This document shows, piece by piece, positions 15,868 through 25,132 of a DNA stretch of 64,000 nt (its first letter is position 1; each line of letters opens with the position of its first letter). The stretch spans positions 2,480,001 to 2,544,000 of the forward strand of contig NZ_CP068082.1 of NCBI RefSeq assembly GCF_016724845.1. The letters run 5' to 3'. Both the position numbers and the translations under genes were made by a program. Origin of the DNA: Sphingobacterium spiritivorum (GTDB lineage: Bacteria > Bacteroidota > Bacteroidia > Sphingobacteriales > Sphingobacteriaceae). The notes beneath the pieces are model-generated. The model was not told the origin of the DNA. It did not search any database and saw only the letters and a list, made by a program, of their open reading frames with translations.

Positions 15868-17274
15868 ATGTGGTATATTATATTTGGAATAACAGCTCTC
15901 CTGTCAATATATGGGTTATGGAGATTGTTTGAAAAGGCAGGAGAACAAGGGTGGAAGGCTATTATTCCATTTTACAGAGAATATGTGATGGCGCAATGTA
16001 CCGCCAGACCGACATGGACTGTGTTACTTCTCCTTGTGCCTATCGTTAATATATTCGTGTTCTACGGAATATGGTTCGACTTTATCAAATCTTTCGGTAA
16101 GAGACGGTTTTGGGAGCATGCAGCGGTTGTATTAGTTCCCTTTATCATTCTGCCGGTGTGGGGACACGATGACCAGGTAAAATATCTCGGTGCATATAAT
16201 ACAGATGAGTTTAAGAAACAATATCCCTATACCAAATCCTTCACAAGAGAATGGGCGGATGCTATTGTATTTGCTGTTATTGCTGCCTCATTGATCCGTG
16301 GATTTTTGATTGAAGCCTATATGATTCCTACCGGGTCAATGGAAAGGAGTCTGTTAGTGGGCGATTTTTTATTTGTAAGCAAGTTGAATTACGGTCCCCG
16401 TATTCCTATTACTCCTTTGGCTTTTCCCTTTGCACACCATACCATGCCGGTAACCGGTGGCAAAGCTTATTCCGAATGGATTCAGGTTCCTTATAAACGG
16501 CTCCCCGGATTTCAGGATATCAAACGCAACGATGTAGTTGTTTTTAATTATCCGATGGAAGCAGACGCCCCTTATAACCGGCCCATAGATAAAAGAGAAA
16601 ATTATATTAAACGATTGGTCGGAATGCCCGGAGATAAGGTTACAATGAAAAACAAGAGATTGTTGATCAATGGAGAGCCAGCTTTCACGAATGAAGATAT
16701 GCAGCACGGATATCTCGTTTTTACAGACGGTTCGGGTTTGGATCAGAAGCAATTGATTCGTAAACGGTATGAGTCTACCGACAGTTTTATTGAACCCTAT
16801 CTTCTGCATATTACTCCTGAAGAATCAGAAGATGTTAAGAAATGGGTGCACGTGGAACAGGTTATTTCGTTTCAGAATCAGAACTCAGCATTTCCGCATA
16901 TCGATAAATGGGACTGGACATTTGATAACTTTGGACCCGTTGTCGTGCCATCAAAAGGCTGGACGGTTCAGCTTGACAGCATGACTATGCCCCTTTATGA
17001 GCGTGCTATCCGGGTGTATGAAGGAAATACAGTGGAAGAAAAAAAGGATGGTATTTATATCAATGGAGCTAGAGCAACAAGCTATACTTTTCAAATGAAT
17101 TATTACTGGATGATGGGCGATAACCGCGACAACTCTGAAGACTCCAGAGGATGGGGATTTGTACCGGAAGACCACATTGTAGGCAAAGCCCTATTTGTAT
17201 GGCTGAGCTGGGATAAGGACGGTAGTTTCCTGTCAAAAATAAGGTGGAACAGAATATTTAAAGGAATAAAATAA
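15868..17274 (+). CDS. lepB: Signal peptidase I, second of a tandem pair, with multi-pass N-terminal domain
   Basis: 468 residues with the same architecture as the preceding gene: membrane domain 1-100, one more membrane segment near 130-150, then the S26 domain. Catalytic S157 (IPTGSMERS) and K248 (RENYIKRLVGMPGD) are present, and box E is canonical (GDNRDNSEDSRGWG). The two proteins align end to end with closely similar segments (e.g. PSKGWTVQLDSMTMPLYERA here and KKGWTVQLDSMTMPLYERA in the first), so they come from a tandem duplication. The pair may divide substrates, for example lipoprotein-free T9SS cargo versus others. A strong terminator follows. Confidence 0.93.
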   Translation: MWYIIFGITALLSIYGLWRLFEKAGEQGWKAIIPFYREYVMAQCTARPTWTVLLLLVPIVNIFVFYGIWFDFIKSFGKRRFWEHAAVVLVPFIILPVWGHDDQVKYLGAYNTDEFKKQYPYTKSFTREWADAIVFAVIAASLIRGFLIEAYMIPTGSMERSLLVGDFLFVSKLNYGPRIPITPLAFPFAHHTMPVTGGKAYSEWIQVPYKRLPGFQDIKRNDVVVFNYPMEADAPYNRPIDKRENYIKRLVGMPGDKVTMKNKRLLINGEPAFTNEDMQHGYLVFTDGSGLDQKQLIRKRYESTDSFIEPYLLHITPEESEDVKKWVHVEQVISFQNQNSAFPHIDKWDWTFDNFGPVVVPSKGWTVQLDSMTMPLYERAIRVYEGNTVEEKKDGIYINGARATSYTFQMNYYWMMGDNRDNSEDSRGWGFVPEDHIVGKALFVWLSWDKDGSFLSKIRWNRIFKGIK

Positions 17275-17291
17275 ACATCTTTACGGATACT

Positions 17292-17332
17292 AAAAATCCT
17301 CCTCCGAATGTTATTCAGGGGAGGATTTTTTT
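17292..17332. terminator. Terminator between convergent lepB and pdxJ
   Basis: AAAAATCCTCC (17292-17302) pairs with GGAGGATTTTT (17320-17330), an 11-bp stem with T runs on both strands. It serves the lepB operon and probably pdxJ. Confidence 0.85.
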
Positions 17333-17367
17333 GGTATTATAAAGTCTTATTCCTTCTTTGTTAAAGG

Positions 17368-18084
17368 TTACTTTAAAGCTGCCAAATATCGTTTTATGGT
17401 TTCCTCTAGCCCCAGATACAGTGCATCTGCTATCAGGGCATGTCCTATGCTTACTTCCAGTAAACCAGGGATATGCTGATTAAAATAAGTCAGATTATTC
17501 AGATCCAGATCATGACCTGCATTGATGCCCAGACCTACTTCGTTTGCTTTTTGGGCAGCCTTAAAATAAGGTTGTATTGCCGCTTCGCGTTCGTCCAGAA
17601 ATGCAGTTGCATATGCTTCTGTATATAACTCTATACGGTCAGTACCCGTTTCGGCAGCGGCTTCTACCATTTCAGGATCGGGATCTACAAATATAGATAC
17701 CCGGATACCATGGTCTTTAAAAAGCTTACACATTTCCTTTAGATAAGCCTGATGCTTAATGGTGTCCCAGCCATGATTGGACGTAATCTGTCCTTCTTCG
17801 TCCGGAACAAGAGTCACCTGAGCCGGCTTATTGGCCAATACAAGATCAACAAATTTCTGTTCCCTGCAATTGCCTTCAATATTAAATTCTGTCGTAATAT
17901 TTTCTTTCAGATCATATACATCTGTGTAGCGGATATGGCGTTCGTCTGGTCGGGGATGTACGGTGATGCCCTGAGCGCCAAATCTTTCACAGGCTAAAGC
18001 TGCGGCTAATACGCTTGGGTTATTTCCTCCTCTGGAATTACGGAGAGTGGCGATCTTATTGATATTTACAGATAATCTAGTCAT
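17368..18084 (-). CDS. pdxJ: Pyridoxine 5'-phosphate synthase
   Basis: 238-residue TIM barrel of the PdxJ family. Characteristic segments are [20 protein letters not shown] (phosphate and substrate loop, partial), [12 protein letters not shown] with the catalytic histidine, [12 protein letters not shown], and the C-terminal [17 protein letters not shown]. It condenses 1-amino-acetone-3-phosphate with deoxyxylulose 5-phosphate to form pyridoxine phosphate in DXP-dependent vitamin B6 synthesis. A perfect TAnnTTTG box on the minus strand, TATGTTTG at 18120-18113, lies 29 bases before the start codon, although no well-spaced -33 TTG was found. Confidence 0.95.
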   Translation of the reverse strand: MTRLSVNINKIATLRNSRGGNNPSVLAAALACERFGAQGITVHPRPDERHIRYTDVYDLKENITTEFNIEGNCREQKFVDLVLANKPAQVTLVPDEEGQITSNHGWDTIKHQAYLKEMCKLFKDHGIRVSIFVDPDPEMVEAAAETGTDRIELYTEAYATAFLDEREAAIQPYFKAAQKANEVGLGINAGHDLDLNNLTYFNQHIPGLLEVSIGHALIADALYLGLEETIKRYLAALK

Positions 18085-18211
18085 AATGAGATGTAATTAG
18101 AGTATGCGTATACAAACATAAATATAAAGAGAGACTTCTGTGCGTTTTTGTCAATTATTAACACACATCTTTAGTCGATTTTTTTTAACTTGCGGGATAT
18201 ATCAATTTTAA

Positions 18212-18997
18212 ATGGATTCGAGTTTCTTAAGTGGTTTTAGACTGTTAGATATTGTGGACATCTTGCTGGTGGCCATTATTATTTATTATGTCTACAGCCT
18301 GATAAGAGGGACCATTGCCGTCAACATTCTCATCGGTGTAGCGCTGTTTTACGGTATATATCTTATTGTCAAGCAGATGGAGATGCGTTTGCTGACAGAA
18401 ATCTTCGGCGGTTTTATTTCAGTTGGATCCATAGCACTGATTGTGGTATTCCAACAGGAAATCAGGCGTTTTTTGCTTCATGTAGGCAAGAATATATCCA
18501 TGAAACGGAAGAAATACCTGTGGTCATTTCTGGGTAACAAAAAAGCAGTCGCCAGTGAGAACACCGAATTTCTGAGACCGATTATCGACGCATGTCGCAG
18601 TATGTCCAAATCCCGCACCGGAGCTTTACTGGTTTTCGCCAAATATTTTGATGAAGAATATTACCAGAGTAGCGGAGAGCTTATTGATGCGCATATCTCC
18701 AAGCGACTGATTGAAAGTATATTTAATAAACTAAGTCCTTTACATGATGGGGCGGTGGTGATTGTAGACAACAAAATTATGTCTGCAAGTTGTGTATTAC
18801 CGCTTTCAGATAGTGAGGATCTGCCCCTGCAATTTGGATTGCGCCACCGGGCAGCGATCGGGGTGACGGAGATCAGTGATGCCATCGCCGTAGTCGTGTC
18901 AGAAGAGACCGGTGAGATCTCTTTTGCCAAGGACGGGAATGTGAATATGAATATTACACACGAAGAGCTGGAAGAGCTTCTGAAAGCGGAATTATAA
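18212..18997 (+). CDS. cdaA: Diadenylate cyclase CdaA
   Basis: 261 residues: two to three membrane segments in the first ~90 residues (IVDILLVAIIIYYVYSLI and following), a short linker, then the DAC domain. Both catalytic motifs are visible: DGA in LSPLHDGAVVIVDN and RHR in FGLRHRAAIGVTE. It makes cyclic di-AMP from two ATP at the membrane, a second messenger for potassium and osmotic balance. No CdaR or GlmM gene is adjacent. A cation symporter gene begins eight bases downstream, a placement that suits c-di-AMP control of transport but does not prove it. Confidence 0.94.
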   Translation: MDSSFLSGFRLLDIVDILLVAIIIYYVYSLIRGTIAVNILIGVALFYGIYLIVKQMEMRLLTEIFGGFISVGSIALIVVFQQEIRRFLLHVGKNISMKRKKYLWSFLGNKKAVASENTEFLRPIIDACRSMSKSRTGALLVFAKYFDEEYYQSSGELIDAHISKRLIESIFNKLSPLHDGAVVIVDNKIMSASCVLPLSDSEDLPLQFGLRHRAAIGVTEISDAIAVVVSEETGEISFAKDGNVNMNITHEELEELLKAEL

Positions 18998-19005
18998 CCT
19001 AACCA

Positions 19006-20250
19006 ATGCATAACATATTTAAGAACCTAACCTTTCAAGTTCTTACTGCTATTATTTTAGGTGTCCTTGCAGGCATCTATTTTCCTGGTTTTGCTGATAC
19101 GGCAAGAATCATCAGTGAGACCTTTATCAATATGATCAAAATGGTCATTGCTCCTATTATCTTTTTAACCATAGTGCTGGGCATAGCCAGTATGGGAGAT
19201 ATGAAAAAGGTCGGACGTGTAGGCGGTAAAGCACTTCTTTATTTTGAAATAGTAACCACATTTGCACTTATTATAGGCCTTTTTGTTGCTCACTATACTG
19301 AGCCGGGAAGAGGAGTCAACTTTAACCATGAAGGTGTTGCTGATATTCAGAAGTATAAGAATGAGGCTGCAGAAATCAACTGGATAGAATTTTTTACCCA
19401 TATTGTTCCTTCCAATGTGTTCAAAGCATTCACGGATGGAAATATCCTGCAGGTTTTATTCTTTTCTATATTATTCGGACTTGGACTGACAAAACTTGGT
19501 GAACAGAGACAGCCTTTGCTGCGGAGCTTCGACCGGTTTTCAAAAGTACTCTTCAATATTATGAAGATGATTATGAGGTTAGCTCCCTTAGGTGCATTCG
19601 GAGGAATGGCTTATACAATAGGTACACACGGAATAGAAGCACTGGCGCCTATGGGGAGGCTTATGCTTTCGGTATATGCCACCATGATTCTATTCATCTT
19701 CGTATGTCTGAATATTATCTGCCGTATGTATAAATTCAGCCTGTGGAAATACCTCAAGTTTATAAAGGAAGAAATCCTGATCGTACTGGGGACCTCGTCT
19801 TCGGAGTCTGTGTTACCCAATATTATGCAAAAGATGGAGGATTTTGGATGTTCCCGTTCTGTGGTTGGATTGGTAATTCCGACAGGTTATTCCTTCAATC
19901 TGGACGGAACGACTATTTATCTGTCCATGGCTACCATATTTTTAGCGCAGGTTTTCCATGTGGATCTGAGCTTTGCGCAACTGTTAACCATTATCGGGAT
20001 ACTGTTAGTAACCAGTAAAGGTGCTGCTGCCGTTACAGGGGGTGGTTTTATTGTTCTGGCCGGTACATTGACAGCACTCAAAGTTATTCCTGTAGAAGGA
20101 ATGGCAATATTGCTTGGTGTGGACCGCTTCATGAGTGAAGCAAGGGCTATCACTAATCTGATCGGAAATGGTGTTGCTACAGTCGTCATCGCAAAAAGCG
20201 AAAAAGAATTCGATGAGGAAAAGTATCAGAACGCCATTTCTGAATTATAG
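19006..20250 (+). CDS. Dicarboxylate/amino acid:cation symporter (DAACS family)
   Basis: 414-residue membrane carrier with the GltPh-type fold. The second half holds the signature parts: serine-rich reentrant loop GTSSSESVLPNIMQKM, NLDGTTIYLSMATIF of segment 7, TSKGAAAVTGGGFIVLAGTL of reentrant loop 2, and the VDRFMSEARAITNLIGN segment with the substrate-binding D, R and N. It takes up glutamate, aspartate or C4-dicarboxylates with protons or sodium; which of these cannot be decided here. It is probably cotranscribed with cdaA and converges on the LysR gene. Confidence 0.92.
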   Translation: MHNIFKNLTFQVLTAIILGVLAGIYFPGFADTARIISETFINMIKMVIAPIIFLTIVLGIASMGDMKKVGRVGGKALLYFEIVTTFALIIGLFVAHYTEPGRGVNFNHEGVADIQKYKNEAAEINWIEFFTHIVPSNVFKAFTDGNILQVLFFSILFGLGLTKLGEQRQPLLRSFDRFSKVLFNIMKMIMRLAPLGAFGGMAYTIGTHGIEALAPMGRLMLSVYATMILFIFVCLNIICRMYKFSLWKYLKFIKEEILIVLGTSSSESVLPNIMQKMEDFGCSRSVVGLVIPTGYSFNLDGTTIYLSMATIFLAQVFHVDLSFAQLLTIIGILLVTSKGAAAVTGGGFIVLAGTLTALKVIPVEGMAILLGVDRFMSEARAITNLIGNGVATVVIAKSEKEFDEEKYQNAISEL

Positions 20251-20258
20251 GAATACAC

Positions 20259-21146
20259 TTAGATAGATTTCATAAATCGTTGTATCTGCGGATTCTGATT
20301 GCTTTTATCCCATACCGCAAAGATCTGGGTACGCTGTGGAATAGCTTTAAGTTCGATTGCTATTACATCTTCGGTATGAAGCTGGGCCAAAGAAGTAGGG
20401 ATAATAGAGATCCCCATGCCGCACCCGACCAGTGAAAATATGGTTGGACCATGAATGGCCTGGTGAGTGATTCGGGGATAAAATCCGCTGTCACTGCAAA
20501 GATTTATGATCTGCTGAAAATAAAATTCACTTTTAGCATTCGGAAATAAAATAAAGTCTTCGTCCTTTAATATACTCAGATCTTTAAAATGGTAGTTTCC
20601 GAATCGGTGATTCCGGGGAAGAATAAGTGTGAATGTTTCTTCAAACACCCGTAGAATGTGCATCTGGTCTCTAACCTGATTGGAACGCATAAAACCAATG
20701 TCAATGTCTCCGTTTTCCAGTGCAGGTAATTGTTCAAAATTGTTCATTTCTTCAAATCGAAGATGTATTGCCGGATAGGCTGTATGAAATTTTTTAATCG
20801 CTTCCGGGAGAAAAGAAGACATAGCAGATGCCACAAACCCGATCTTCAGTGTGCCTGCTGATCCTGTATGGAACTGATCCAGACGTTCCATACTACGCTC
20901 CACCTGTTGTAAAATACGAACCGCTTCCGCGTAAAATAACTCACCCGGATCGCTTAATGATATTTTTTTATTCAGTCTGTCGAATAAAGATACTCCCAGT
21001 TGTTGTTCCAGTAATTTGATCTGCTGGCTCAGTGCCGACTGTGAGATGTGTAATTTATCTGCTGCTTTATGATAATGTAATTCCTCCGCCAAAGCCCTGA
21101 AATAGCGAAGCTGACGTAATTCTATCTGATTAGTTTTGCTTATCAT
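20259..21146 (-). CDS. LysR-family transcriptional regulator
   Basis: 295 residues: N-terminal winged helix (LRQLRYFRALAEELHYHKAA, then LHISQSALSQQIKLLEQQLG) and a periplasmic-binding-type effector domain from about 95 (GTLKIGFVASAMSSFLPEAI). It resembles the BenM/CatM/AlsR-like subgroup. It is divergent from the DUF1338/FAD-oxidase pair with a 78-base gap, the classic layout for a LysR activator of the neighbouring operon. ATCATTA occurs twice 21 bases apart (21142-21148, 21163-21169), i.e. on the same face of the helix; the first copy overlaps the LysR start codon. The inducer may be a lysine-degradation intermediate (inference). Confidence 0.92.
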   Translation of the reverse strand: MISKTNQIELRQLRYFRALAEELHYHKAADKLHISQSALSQQIKLLEQQLGVSLFDRLNKKISLSDPGELFYAEAVRILQQVERSMERLDQFHTGSAGTLKIGFVASAMSSFLPEAIKKFHTAYPAIHLRFEEMNNFEQLPALENGDIDIGFMRSNQVRDQMHILRVFEETFTLILPRNHRFGNYHFKDLSILKDEDFILFPNAKSEFYFQQIINLCSDSGFYPRITHQAIHGPTIFSLVGCGMGISIIPTSLAQLHTEDVIAIELKAIPQRTQIFAVWDKSNQNPQIQRFMKSI

Positions 21147-21186
21147 TATTTAAGTTTTATTAATCATTACTTATGGTGAAAATAGG

Positions 21187-21194
21187 TAAATTTG
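21187..21194 (+). promoter_or_regulatory. Candidate -7 box of the DUF1338 operon
   Basis: TAAATTTG is a perfect -7 element 30 bases before the DUF1338 start. No TTG lies at the right distance upstream, as expected of a promoter that needs an activator such as the divergent LysR protein. Confidence 0.45.
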
Positions 21195-21224
21195 ATCAAA
21201 TGGTAGTACTAAAAGAGCAATAAC

Positions 21225-22133
21225 ATGAAATTTGAAGAAAATAAACCTTTAGATATCGTTCTTAACGATTTATTCGAGCATTACAGAAAGAATGTAACTG
21301 CAGTAGGGCAGATTACAGATGCTTTATTGCAGAAAGGTGTGGTATCCTCCCAGGAAGATATTGTAAATGATCATATTGCTTTCCGTACCCTGGGGGTTCC
21401 TCATTTGGGTATAGCCTCATTCGAGAAGATCTTTCTGGCCTATGGGTATAAGAAAATGGATCACTATTATTTTGAAGGGAAAAAACTGGATGCGTACTGG
21501 TTCAAACCTCCGAGTACGGATTATCCGCGAATATTTGTTTCAGAACTTATCGTATCTCAATTGAGTGAAGAGGCTCAGACTATCATTCATAAGTATACAG
21601 ATGGAATTACAGCAGATCCTGTTGATGCGCTGAATCTGGAAAACGGTCAGGAAGCGGCTGATTTTCTTCAGAAACCTTTGTGGAAGCTCCCTTCGTCTTC
21701 AGATTATACACGTCTGCTCGAAGAGAGTGAATATGCAGCCTGGGTTATTTTCAACCGATATTATCTGAATCATTATACCATCAGTATCCATGAACTTAAA
21801 GAAGGATATAATACATTGGAAGAATTTAACAATTTTGTAGAAGGATTGGGAATCAAGCTAAATACATCCGGTGGTAAGATTAAGACAAGTGAAGACGGTT
21901 TACTGAGACAGTCCAGTACAGTTTCAGCACTTTATGATGCAAAATTTTCGGATGGCGTCATATTACAGATTGCCGGAAGTTATGTTGAATTTGCGGAACG
22001 AAGTGTATTGCCTGAATTTAAAGATACGCCCAAGGACCAGATAACTGCTGCACAACGCAGAGATGGATTCGAAACGAATAATGCGGATAAAATCTTTGAA
22101 AGTACCTATACTACTCAAATAAAAAACAAGTAA
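21225..22133 (+). CDS. DUF1338 family: probable 2-oxoadipate dioxygenase/decarboxylase (HglS type)
   Basis: 302 residues of the DUF1338 family, which includes Pseudomonas HglS, an Fe(II) enzyme turning 2-oxoadipate into D-2-hydroxyglutarate. The HIAFRTLG motif gives metal ligand H50 and nearby arginine R54; a second histidine is H183 in LNHYTISIHEL, and the third ligand is likely E255 in GSYVEFAER. It is shorter than HglS (about 460 residues), as Bacteroidota members are. The next gene, 28 bases on, is an FAD/Fe-S dehydrogenase suited to oxidising D-2-hydroxyglutarate, which strengthens the assignment. Alternative: a different 2-oxoacid substrate. Confidence 0.82.
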   Translation: MKFEENKPLDIVLNDLFEHYRKNVTAVGQITDALLQKGVVSSQEDIVNDHIAFRTLGVPHLGIASFEKIFLAYGYKKMDHYYFEGKKLDAYWFKPPSTDYPRIFVSELIVSQLSEEAQTIIHKYTDGITADPVDALNLENGQEAADFLQKPLWKLPSSSDYTRLLEESEYAAWVIFNRYYLNHYTISIHELKEGYNTLEEFNNFVEGLGIKLNTSGGKIKTSEDGLLRQSSTVSALYDAKFSDGVILQIAGSYVEFAERSVLPEFKDTPKDQITAAQRRDGFETNNADKIFESTYTTQIKNK

Positions 22134-22161
22134 TATCTCTTTCGGTATAACAGATTAGCAT

Positions 22162-25086
22162 ATGGAAGAAAAACTTCGGAGATTAAGTGAAGTACTCGAA
22201 GGAGAGTTGCTGTGGGATAACCAGACAAAGATTCTCTATGCAACAGATGCCTCTGCATATCGGGAAATGCCGACTGCTGTGGCCTATCCCAGGAATGTGA
22301 AAGATCTGCAGGAGTTAATTGCATTTGCCCGCGCAGAAAAAAGTGCATTGATTCCCCGTACTGCAGGCACTTCTCTGGCCGGACAGGTTGTGGGGAATGG
22401 AATTGTTGTAGATGTATCAAAATATTGGACAAAAGTAGTAGAGGTCAATAAAGAAGAGTCATGGGTACGTGTACAGCCCGGAGTGATACGTGATGAACTG
22501 AATATGTATCTGAAGCCTCACGGGCTTTACTTTGGGCCGGAGACATCAACGGCTAATCGTGCCATGATCGGCGGTATGGTTGGTAATAACTCCTGTGGCT
22601 CCAATTCGCTGATCTACGGAAGTGCAAGAGAACACAGCATTGCAATTAAAGGACTGCTGAGTGATGGCTCGGAAGTTGAATTCGAACCGCTGACATTTGA
22701 TCAGTTCATCGCCAAAAGTGAATTGGATACGCTGGAAGGCAAGCTTTATCAGCAGATGAAAACCATGCTTGGCGATTATCATAATCAGGAGGAGATACGA
22801 AGAGAGTTTCCCCGGAAGAGTATACCTCGCCGTAATACGGGCTATGCCCTGGATCTGTTGCTGGAAACGGATCCTTTTACAGCAGGTACTGAACCATTCA
22901 ACTTCTGCAAACTGATTGCCGGTTCAGAGGGAACCCTCGTTTTTATTACGGAGATCAAATTGCATGTAGATCCGCTGCATACGAAAAAAACAGGTTTGGC
23001 CGGCATTCATTTTAAGACTTTGCAGGATGCATTAAGAGCAAACCTGATCGCCTTGAAGTATCATCCACGCAGTTGTGAACTTATTGATCATTATATCCTG
23101 GAATGTACCAAAAATAATCTGGAACAACGTGAGAATCGTTTTTTTATAGAAGGAGATCCGGAAGCAATTCTGGTTGTGGAGTATGATGGAGATGATGAAG
23201 AGGCCATTCTGCAAAAAGTGAAGCTAGTAGAGGATGAGATGCGGTCGCAAGGTCTGGGGTATCACTTTCCCGTTATTTTCGGAAAAGATATGCAACGGAT
23301 CTGGGCGCTTCGAAAAGCAGGTTTGGGGCTGCTGAGTAACCTCCCCGGCGATGAGAAAGCTGTCGCCGTTATCGAGGATACGGCTGTAGATGTTGCTGAT
23401 CTGCCTGAGTATATTCAGGAGTTCAATACTATACTGGCCAGGTACGGACTCTACTCCGTACACTATGCCCATGCGGCTACGGGTGAATTGCATCTGCGGC
23501 CGATCCTGAATCTGAAAACGAAAGAGGGAAATAAACTGTTCAGGACCGTAGCACAGGAGATAGCCATATTGGTAAAAAAATATAAGGGATCATTAAGCGG
23601 AGAGCATGGTGACGGAAGACTGAGGGGAGAGTTTATTGCTTACATGATCGGTGAACATAATTACAATCTGCTTAAGGAAATAAAGAAGACGTGGGATCCT
23701 GATAATATTTTTAATCCGGGTAAGATTGTAGATACTCTGGCTATGAATACCATGCTTCGCTATGAGCCGGATGCACCTGTGGCAACTATAAAATCGGTAT
23801 TCAGATATCCGGGACAGAATATTCTGCAGCATGTGGAGCAGTGTAATGGTTCCGGAGATTGCCGTAAATTACATATTTCAGGCGGTACTATGTGTCCGTC
23901 TTATATGGCAACCCGGAATGAGCAGGATACTACACGTGCCAGAGCCAATATGCTTCGGGAAATGCTTACCCATTCGACAAAGGAAAATCCTTTTGATCAT
24001 GAAGAGATCAAATCGGTCATGGATCTCTGCCTGAGTTGTAAAGGGTGCAAGAGTGAGTGCCCGTCAAGTGTCGACATGGCTAAATTGAAAGCAGACTTTC
24101 TGCAGGCTTATCACGATGCCAACGGAGTGCCGTTGCGCACACGTATGATCGCCAATATAGATCAGGTATCCAGATTGGGCTCTTTCTTACCTGGGCTTTA
24201 TAATTGGTCTGTATCAAATGCCTGGGTGAGTAAGCTGATCAAAAAGGCTGTGGGCATAGCTCCGAAACGCTCTCTTCCGACTATTGGCTCTGTTAGTCTC
24301 AGGAAATGGTTTCTGTCAAGGGAAAAACCTCTTTATACGAAAGAAATCAGGGGTACTGTCTATTTCTTTTGTGATGAATTTACAAACTATAATGATGTAG
24401 AGTTAGGCAAGAAAACCATTCAGCTTCTGGAAGGCTTGCACTATGAGGTACTCATGATTCCTCATCCGCAGAGCGGAAGAGCACTAATGTCTAAAGGTTT
24501 TCTGCGTGAAGCAAAGAAAATAGCCGAGCAGCAGATCAATATTTTTAAATCGAGGATTACAGCCGAAACTCCTCTGATAGGGGTGGAACCGTCTGCAATA
24601 TTGACTTTCAGAGATGAGTATGTCGATCTTGTAGATGAATACCTCTTGAAAGATGCGCAAAAGGTAGCCGCTAATGCCTTGCTGATTGATGAATTTCTGT
24701 TGAGAGAAATTTCATCAGGTAAAATCTCCAGTTCGGAATTTTCGCAGGAACAACGTTCCATCAAGCTTCACGGACACTGTCAGCAAAAGGCCTGGAAACT
24801 TCAGGCAACCTCTGAGAAGATACTGAGTTTTCCGGCGCATTATGATGTCGAATTGATCGCTTCAGGCTGCTGCGGGATGGCTGGCTCATTCGGATACGAA
24901 GAAGAACATTACGATGTGTCTATGCAGATTGGTGAACTTGTCCTGTTTCCGGAGGTGAGAAATAAAGCTGCACAGCAGCTTATTGCTGCTCCTGGCACAA
25001 GTTGTCGCCATCAGATTCAGGATGGTACAGGTGTAAAAGCGATGCATCCTGTCGAGATACTGTACGATGCCTTATTAAATAAATAA
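22162..25086 (+). CDS. FAD- and Fe-S-containing dehydrogenase, YdiJ type (probable D-2-hydroxyglutarate dehydrogenase)
   Basis: 974 residues in three parts. Residues ~20-270 are an FAD_binding_4 domain (PRTAGTSLAGQVVG; ETSTANRAMIGGMVGNNSCG), ~270-530 an FAD-oxidase C domain (SGEHGDGRLRGEF; DPDNIFNPGKI). From ~555 follow Fe-S cluster cysteines (CNGSGDCRKLH...MCPSY and CLSCKGCKSECPSSVD). The last part is a CCG/LutA-type cysteine-rich domain (GHCQQKAW; SGCCGMAGSFGYE). This matches YdiJ of E. coli (1018 residues), a D-2-hydroxyglutarate dehydrogenase. Cotranscription with the DUF1338 enzyme predicts D-2-hydroxyglutarate as substrate, giving 2-oxoglutarate; D-lactate or glycolate oxidation is the alternative. 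Confidence 0.88.
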   Translation: MEEKLRRLSEVLEGELLWDNQTKILYATDASAYREMPTAVAYPRNVKDLQELIAFARAEKSALIPRTAGTSLAGQVVGNGIVVDVSKYWTKVVEVNKEESWVRVQPGVIRDELNMYLKPHGLYFGPETSTANRAMIGGMVGNNSCGSNSLIYGSAREHSIAIKGLLSDGSEVEFEPLTFDQFIAKSELDTLEGKLYQQMKTMLGDYHNQEEIRREFPRKSIPRRNTGYALDLLLETDPFTAGTEPFNFCKLIAGSEGTLVFITEIKLHVDPLHTKKTGLAGIHFKTLQDALRANLIALKYHPRSCELIDHYILECTKNNLEQRENRFFIEGDPEAILVVEYDGDDEEAILQKVKLVEDEMRSQGLGYHFPVIFGKDMQRIWALRKAGLGLLSNLPGDEKAVAVIEDTAVDVADLPEYIQEFNTILARYGLYSVHYAHAATGELHLRPILNLKTKEGNKLFRTVAQEIAILVKKYKGSLSGEHGDGRLRGEFIAYMIGEHNYNLLKEIKKTWDPDNIFNPGKIVDTLAMNTMLRYEPDAPVATIKSVFRYPGQNILQHVEQCNGSGDCRKLHISGGTMCPSYMATRNEQDTTRARANMLREMLTHSTKENPFDHEEIKSVMDLCLSCKGCKSECPSSVDMAKLKADFLQAYHDANGVPLRTRMIANIDQVSRLGSFLPGLYNWSVSNAWVSKLIKKAVGIAPKRSLPTIGSVSLRKWFLSREKPLYTKEIRGTVYFFCDEFTNYNDVELGKKTIQLLEGLHYEVLMIPHPQSGRALMSKGFLREAKKIAEQQINIFKSRITAETPLIGVEPSAILTFRDEYVDLVDEYLLKDAQKVAANALLIDEFLLREISSGKISSSEFSQEQRSIKLHGHCQQKAWKLQATSEKILSFPAHYDVELIASGCCGMAGSFGYEEEHYDVSMQIGELVLFPEVRNKAAQQLIAAPGTSCRHQIQDGTGVKAMHPVEILYDALLNK

Positions 25087-25132
25087 TGCCCGGATTTCCG
25101 GGCATTATTATTTGCGCTGGTGTGCGCAAATA
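25082..25132. terminator. Two tandem hairpins between convergent operons
   Basis: AATAATGCCCGGA/TCCGGGCATTATT (25082-25109) is a perfect 13-bp stem that begins inside the FAD-oxidase stop region. A second stem, ATTTGCGC/GCGCAAAT (25110-25131), follows directly and lies just before the DUF2911 stop codon. Together they serve both convergent genes. Confidence 0.85.

Noticed and set aside
16844..16859. GGGTGCACGTGGAACA resembles a parS half-site 4 kb from parB
   Set aside because: Only one half matches well (13 of 16 against a symmetric TGTTCCACGTGGAACA), and it lies inside the second lepB coding sequence; a single imperfect copy is likely chance.
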